From Nitrospirales bacterium (GTDB lineage Bacteria > Nitrospirota > Nitrospiria > Nitrospirales > UBA8639), in NCBI GenBank assembly GCA_013817135.1, contig JACDDF010000047.1:1-9473 (forward strand): 9,473 nucleotides of DNA. Direction: 5' to 3'. The notes beneath the pieces are model-generated. The model saw only the letters and a list, made by a program, of their open reading frames with translations. It was not told where the DNA came from and ran no database searches. Of this stretch, positions 6,379 to 9,473 are shown piece after piece. Position 1 is the first letter of the stretch, and each line of letters begins with the position of its first letter. The position numbers were made by a program, and so were the translations under genes.

Positions 6379-6927
6379 TTGAAGAAGAAGAAAAGATCAA
6401 AATATTCTTCCCCAAAGCAACTCCAAAAGAGCATTGAGCTTGGAGCTGTGACAAAAGAATATAAGGCAGATGCCAAGCAAGTAATTAAAGAGCTCAATGA
6501 ACTGCGATCAACCGAAATTGCCAGCTATCTTCAATATAAACAGCATGCCTATATGGCCGTATCTTTGTTTTCCCCTGGAATTAAAGCGGAATTTAATGCC
6601 CATGCCAATCAAGAATTGGAGCATGCGGATTTGTTGGCTGAACGGATTCAACAAATAGGCGGCGTTCCGATATTCGATCCGGAAGAAATTGCGGAAAAGG
6701 CACGACAGGCCGGTGTGGAACCCAGACAAGGTAGAACCATGGCGGAAATGATCGGCCAAGATCTGACCTTGGAACGCCAGCAGATTGAACGCTATTCAGT
6801 CCTGGCTCGGAATATTCAGACTACGGATTCTGTGACCTGGCTGCTGGTCGTGCAAATTCTGGCACAGACGGAAAAGCATGCGGCAGAATTAGCTGACTTT
6901 CTCTCACGCGAAGCCGATGTCCGCTAA
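6379..6927 (+). CDS. Bacterioferritin-like, haem-free ferritin-like protein
   Basis: A 182-residue four-helix-bundle protein of the ferritin-like superfamily, probably in iron storage or oxidation. By eye it aligns with E. coli Bfr. Helix A has Glu46 (STEIASYLQY, for Bfr Glu18) and Tyr53. Helix B has ELEH with Glu79 and His82 (Bfr Glu51, His54). Helix C has Glu132 (Bfr Glu94). Helix D has TEKH, so His167 matches His130 but Thr164 replaces Glu127. Leu80 takes the place of haem-ligand Met52, so no Bfr-type haem is expected. The N-terminus (MKKKKRSK) is basic, recalling the DNA-binding tails of some Dps proteins. The start is TTG 6379: GAGGAGG (6364-6370) is well spaced, TAA lies immediately upstream in frame, and the first internal Met (residue 59) would delete helix A. 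Confidence 0.85.
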   Translation: MKKKKRSKYSSPKQLQKSIELGAVTKEYKADAKQVIKELNELRSTEIASYLQYKQHAYMAVSLFSPGIKAEFNAHANQELEHADLLAERIQQIGGVPIFDPEEIAEKARQAGVEPRQGRTMAEMIGQDLTLERQQIERYSVLARNIQTTDSVTWLLVVQILAQTEKHAAELADFLSREADVR

Positions 6928-7179
6928 TCCTCCTTAGACCGTAAAAAGAAAAATGGGAAAGCGAGGAGAAGAAAATCGGCAAATAATAAATTGGTGTTCT
7001 CTTTGCGCAGGCGTCCGGGAATAAATTTTAATTCCGGCCGGGGGTGTTCTCTGGTTTGATGAGAACCGCGATTAAAAGGCAGGACCCCTGACCTTATAGG
7101 CCAGGGGTGTATGAGGCAGGCTAAATTGGTGAGCTCTGTTTGAGTAAGGGCTGACTGAACGCGGGTTCCAGAAAAAGAT
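6928..7179. other. Non-coding stretch with hairpins and a short direct repeat
   Basis: No + strand gene is supportable. GGTGTTCTCT occurs twice, at 6993-7002 and 7043-7052. GTTCTC (7046-7051) can pair with GAGAAC (7061-7066). A larger hairpin lies at 7084-7108. The minus strand is open over 7265-6924 (113 codons), but its product is low-complexity at the end and resembles no family I know. The stretch separates the ferritin gene from the decayed genes and could hold remnants of deleted DNA. Confidence 0.4.
7084..7108. terminator. Possible terminator-like hairpin
   Basis: ACCCCTG (7084-7090) pairs with CAGGGGT (7102-7108). After one A/C mismatch, CC (7092-7093) pairs with GG (7099-7100), enclosing the loop TTATA. 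No T-run follows on the + strand. Read on the minus strand, the stem is followed after a few bases by CTTTTAAT, so any terminator role is weak and more likely for minus-strand transcription. Confidence 0.3.
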
Positions 7180-7368
7180 GTGGCAGATAGCCGGAATACC
7201 TCAGCAGGAAGCTCGCTGAACCATTCCGAACACCTCCATAAAACTGAACTTATGAACCCGGACAAAGTAGGGCGCTACTTCGCATGGGAAAGAAACACCC
7301 TTCTGGTTTTAACCCTTAGCATTACCGATCCGGCTTATGCGTTTATCCGGCAGGACAGGAGTAAATGA
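7180..7368 (+). pseudogene. Short frame, possible degraded DUF202 (YidH-like) protein
   Basis: A 62-residue frame starting at GTG 7180. Its second half, MNPDKVGRYFAWERNTLL (43 is its first Asn neighbourhood; Met at about 41), resembles the 'ER(T)xLAWxRTxL' entry of DUF202 membrane proteins. The full AWxRT part and the later membrane segments are missing, so if related it is a remnant. Its TGA overlaps the ATG of the cysteine hydrolase pseudogene as ATGA, a common sign of translational coupling, which supports former coding status. The similarity is by eye and weak; the frame could be an unrelated small protein or chance. Confidence 0.3.
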
Positions 7369-7956
7369 ACGTAATCCCGAGAGACCACACCGTCCATCTA
7401 TGCGTTGACATGCAACGTATGTTTGCTGAATGCACAGAATGGCAGATACCATGGGCGCATAAAATACTGCCCCAAGTCTTGTCTTTAACAGAAACGCAAT
7501 CCTGAGCGAACAGTATTTACAAGGTTTATTCCGGTTGAGAAATCCGATCAGGGCCACGGCATTTGGAAGAAATATTACGAGCACTGGGATTGCATGACCC
7601 TTGCCAAGCTCGATAATGGATCAGTCGATCTAATACCCGAACTGGCGAGATTCACTCCTCGTGCAGAAGTGATCGATAAACATGTTTACGGTCCTTGGGT
7701 TGAAACAGACCTCCACCAGCGTTTTCATCAGCGGGGAAATAACACGTAGATTATTTCGGGCGGCGAAATCGATATTTGTGTGCTTGCGACTGTGTTGGGA
7801 GCAGTGGACTTTGGGTACTGGGTTATTGTGGCGTCTGACGCTTTATGCAGCTCGGACGACAACAGTTATGACTCCATTATAAACGTGCTGAAACAGCGCT
7901 TTTCCATCCAAATTGAGGACCAAGAAACTGAAAAAATTCTGTCCAACTGGCCCTAA
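7365..7956 (+). pseudogene. Cysteine hydrolase (isochorismatase-like) pseudogene
   Basis: The remains of a cysteine hydrolase of the isochorismatase-like superfamily, about 196 residues if repaired. Part 1 (ATG 7365, GGAG upstream) encodes MNVIPRDHTVHLCVDMQRMF with catalytic-type Asp (codon 7407-7409) and stops at TGA 7503-7505. The reading then continues in the +1 frame from about 7491, giving NPERTVFTRFIPVEKSDQ and later DKHVYGPW with the Lys at 7678-7680. In that frame a TAG at 7747-7749 interrupts RGNNT / IISGGEIDICVLATVLGAVD, where relatives usually have a hydrophobic residue; TTG to TAG is a single change. The nucleophile Cys codon is 7777-7779, and the frame ends at TAA 7954-7956. All three catalytic residues survive in the DNA, so the decay looks recent. 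Confidence 0.85.
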
Positions 7957-8021
7957 TCCACCGGAACTATAAGGCCCGCTTCCCGGTTGGCTATGGATAG
8001 ATTTTTGAATAGGGGAACCCC

Positions 8022-8897
8022 ATGCCGCCGCATGCTTATTGGAAGGGCCATATTAGATTGTCCCTTGTTACATTTCCAGTCCGACTCTATCCAGCCGTGA
8101 CAGCGAGCGAAAAAATCCGTCTTCATAAATACGACAAGGATACGGGCCAGCGCATCCACTACCAAAATGTGAATGAAGATGGGGATGTTGTTGATCCCGA
8201 TGATATCGTGCGTGGCTACGAATACGAGAAAGGCGCTTATATCCCTATCGAGGATAAGGAAATTGATAAGCTCAGGCTGGAGAGCAAACACACGGTAGAT
8301 TTGGTGCAGTTTGTCGATCTGTCGTCGATTGACCCCATTTACTTTGATAATCCCTATTACGTTTCGCCCGATAACCAACTTGCGAAGGAAGCGTATATTA
8401 CCATTCGTGATGCTTTGAAGAAGAGCAAGAAGGTTGCAATCGGTCAGGTTATCCTTGCCAACCGCGAACGGATCGTCGCTCTCAAAGCCTGTGGCAAAGG
8501 CCTCATCCTAGAGACACTTCGCTATAATTACGAAGTTCGTAAGGCTGAGGAATATTTTGAAGAGATTAAACCCAATGAAGAACCGAATGACGATCAGCTC
8601 GATTTAGCCTTGGAGCTTATCAAGCGGAAGGCTGGTAAGTTTGATCCGTCCAAGTTTAAAGACTTGAATCAAGAAGGGTTGAAAGAGATCATTGACGCGA
8701 AGGTCAAAAAACGCCCATCTCGCGTTAAAGGGGAAAAAGCGCCGTCCGGCAAGGTCATCAATATTATGGATGCGCTGCGCAAGAGCGTAGAGCAGTCCAA
8801 AGGCGGTAAAATCTCCCCGAAACAGTCTGAGAAGAATTCCGCCAAGAAATCGTCGGCAAAGAAAAAATCTGCTGCTAAGAAGAAGAGTGTGGCATAG
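8022..8897 (+). CDS. ku: Ku protein, non-homologous end joining
   Basis: A 291-residue bacterial Ku homodimer subunit. It encircles DNA ends at double-strand breaks and recruits LigD. The N-terminus has the Ku start WKGHIRLSLVTFPVRLYPAV (7-26). HKYDKDTGQRIHYQNV (35-50) and VRGYEYEKGAYIPIEDKEID (63-82) are typical of the core barrel. The core continues to about residue 200, followed by the conserved minimal C-terminal region (DLALELIKRKAGKFDPSKFKD, about 194-214, given here in part). The end (about 228-291) is a Lys/Ser/Ala-rich tail of the kind that affects DNA binding and LigD stimulation in other Ku proteins. The zinc-binding cysteines of phage Gam-like forms are absent, as usual. AGGGG before ATG 8022 fixes the start. 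The sequence style resembles proteobacterial, especially rhizobial, Ku, so horizontal acquisition is possible. Confidence 0.95.
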   Translation: MPPHAYWKGHIRLSLVTFPVRLYPAVTASEKIRLHKYDKDTGQRIHYQNVNEDGDVVDPDDIVRGYEYEKGAYIPIEDKEIDKLRLESKHTVDLVQFVDLSSIDPIYFDNPYYVSPDNQLAKEAYITIRDALKKSKKVAIGQVILANRERIVALKACGKGLILETLRYNYEVRKAEEYFEEIKPNEEPNDDQLDLALELIKRKAGKFDPSKFKDLNQEGLKEIIDAKVKKRPSRVKGEKAPSGKVINIMDALRKSVEQSKGGKISPKQSEKNSAKKSSAKKKSAAKKKSVA

Positions 8898-9473
8898 ATG
8901 GCGAAAGGGCTTCTTGAAAAATATAATGAGAAGCGTGACTTTCGCCTCACGGCGGAGCCTCGCGGGAAAGCTGGCAAACGTGCAAACAAGGATTTACGTT
9001 TCGTCATTCAGCTTCATGAAGCAACCCGCACCCACTATGATTTCCGGTTAGAATGGCACGGGGGCATGAAGAGCTGGGCCGTTACCAAAGGCCCAAGCTA
9101 TGATCCAGCCGATAAACGTCTTGCCGTACGTACCGAAGACCATCCGATGGACTATAACGAGTTCGAGGGTGTTATCCCCGATAAGCAATACGGCGCAGGT
9201 CCCGTTATGATTTGGGATGAAGGTACTTGGATGCCTGAAGATGATCCCGACAAGATGGAAAAGAAAGGCCGCATCACCTTCACAATGGAAGGGACTCGCA
9301 TGAAAGGCACTTGGCATCTTGTCCGCATGAAGACAGCCGAAAAGCGTGAGAACTGGCTTTTGATTAAAGGAACAGACGAGTTTGTTCTCAACAAAACGAA
9401 GAACGCAGGCTTTTTGAAACGCGAGACCACGAGCCTAATCTCCGGGCGAACCATGGCTGAAATCCGGAAAGCG
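8898..9473 (+). CDS. ligD: DNA ligase D, N-terminal 3'-phosphoesterase domain (partial)
   Basis: The first 192 codons of LigD; the gene runs off the window. LigD seals double-strand breaks held by Ku. The visible part is the 3'-phosphoesterase domain, which heals 3' ends by removing a ribonucleoside and then the 3'-phosphate. Its metal and catalytic residues are all present: His40, His46, Asp48 and Arg50 (THYDFRLEW), then His82 and Tyr86 (TEDHPMDY). They match P. aeruginosa LigD His42, His48, Asp50, Arg52, His84 and Tyr88 with a constant offset of two. GPSYDPADKRLAV, FEGVIPDKQYGAGPVMIWD and NWLLIKG are further hallmarks. The order (phosphoesterase first) predicts ligase and polymerase domains beyond the edge, though stand-alone phosphoesterases exist. 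ATG 8898 directly follows Ku's TAG, implying translational coupling; no strong ribosome site is visible. Confidence 0.93.
   Translation, partial: MAKGLLEKYNEKRDFRLTAEPRGKAGKRANKDLRFVIQLHEATRTHYDFRLEWHGGMKSWAVTKGPSYDPADKRLAVRTEDHPMDYNEFEGVIPDKQYGAGPVMIWDEGTWMPEDDPDKMEKKGRITFTMEGTRMKGTWHLVRMKTAEKRENWLLIKGTDEFVLNKTKNAGFLKRETTSLISGRTMAEIRKA

Noticed and set aside
6924..7265. Minus-strand frame of 113 codons
   Set aside because: No recognisable motif, Phe/Leu-rich end, no convincing ribosome site; it lies over a hairpin-rich non-coding stretch and part of another frame.
7747..7749. In-frame TAG as a recoded sense codon
   Set aside because: The same gene also has a frameshift, and TAG is used as an ordinary stop by Ku, the metallothionein and the DUF1328 gene, so a nonsense mutation is simpler.

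Overview
The window reads as bacterial chromosomal DNA with all confident genes on the + strand. Codon use and the gene set (AI-2E-type permease, DUF2254 membrane protein, tandem PRC-barrel protein, LEA-like helical proteins, small lipoprotein, DUF1328) would fit a Nitrospirota bacterium such as Nitrospira. That is an impression from protein style, not a demonstrated placement. No rRNA, tRNA, CRISPR array or transposase gene is visible.

Layout. Positions 1-90 hold the end of an upstream gene, followed by a small hairpin. Two membrane proteins follow: an AI-2E family permease (365-1513) and a DUF2254 protein (1620-2999). After a 347-base gap come a duplicated PRC-barrel protein (3347-4114), a DUF883/DUF3618-like amphipathic membrane-anchored protein (4233-4841) and a 60-residue lipoprotein (4887-5069). 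A 51-residue, nine-cysteine metallothionein (5383-5538) lies inside a longer spurious reading frame. Next are a secreted protein interrupted by a frameshift (5606-5991), a 54-residue DUF1328 membrane protein (6117-6281) and a non-haem bacterioferritin-like protein (6379-6927) whose start codon is TTG.

From about 6930 the character changes. A non-coding stretch with hairpins leads to a possible DUF202 remnant (7180-7368). It overlaps by ATGA a cysteine hydrolase (isochorismatase-like) pseudogene (7365-7956) carrying one frameshift and one in-frame TAG. Intact Ku (8022-8897) and the start of LigD (8898 to the window end) follow. Ku and LigD form the bacterial non-homologous end-joining pair. 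They abut with no spacer and share a reading frame, separated only by one TAG codon.

Taken together this looks like a stress-resistance neighbourhood: envelope and desiccation-type proteins, metal buffering, iron or peroxide handling, and double-strand break repair. The parts are known families. The unusual points are the hidden metallothionein, the two broken genes, the Thr in the ferritin's fourth-helix metal motif, and the single-stop Ku/LigD junction. Joint regulation is inferred from position only.
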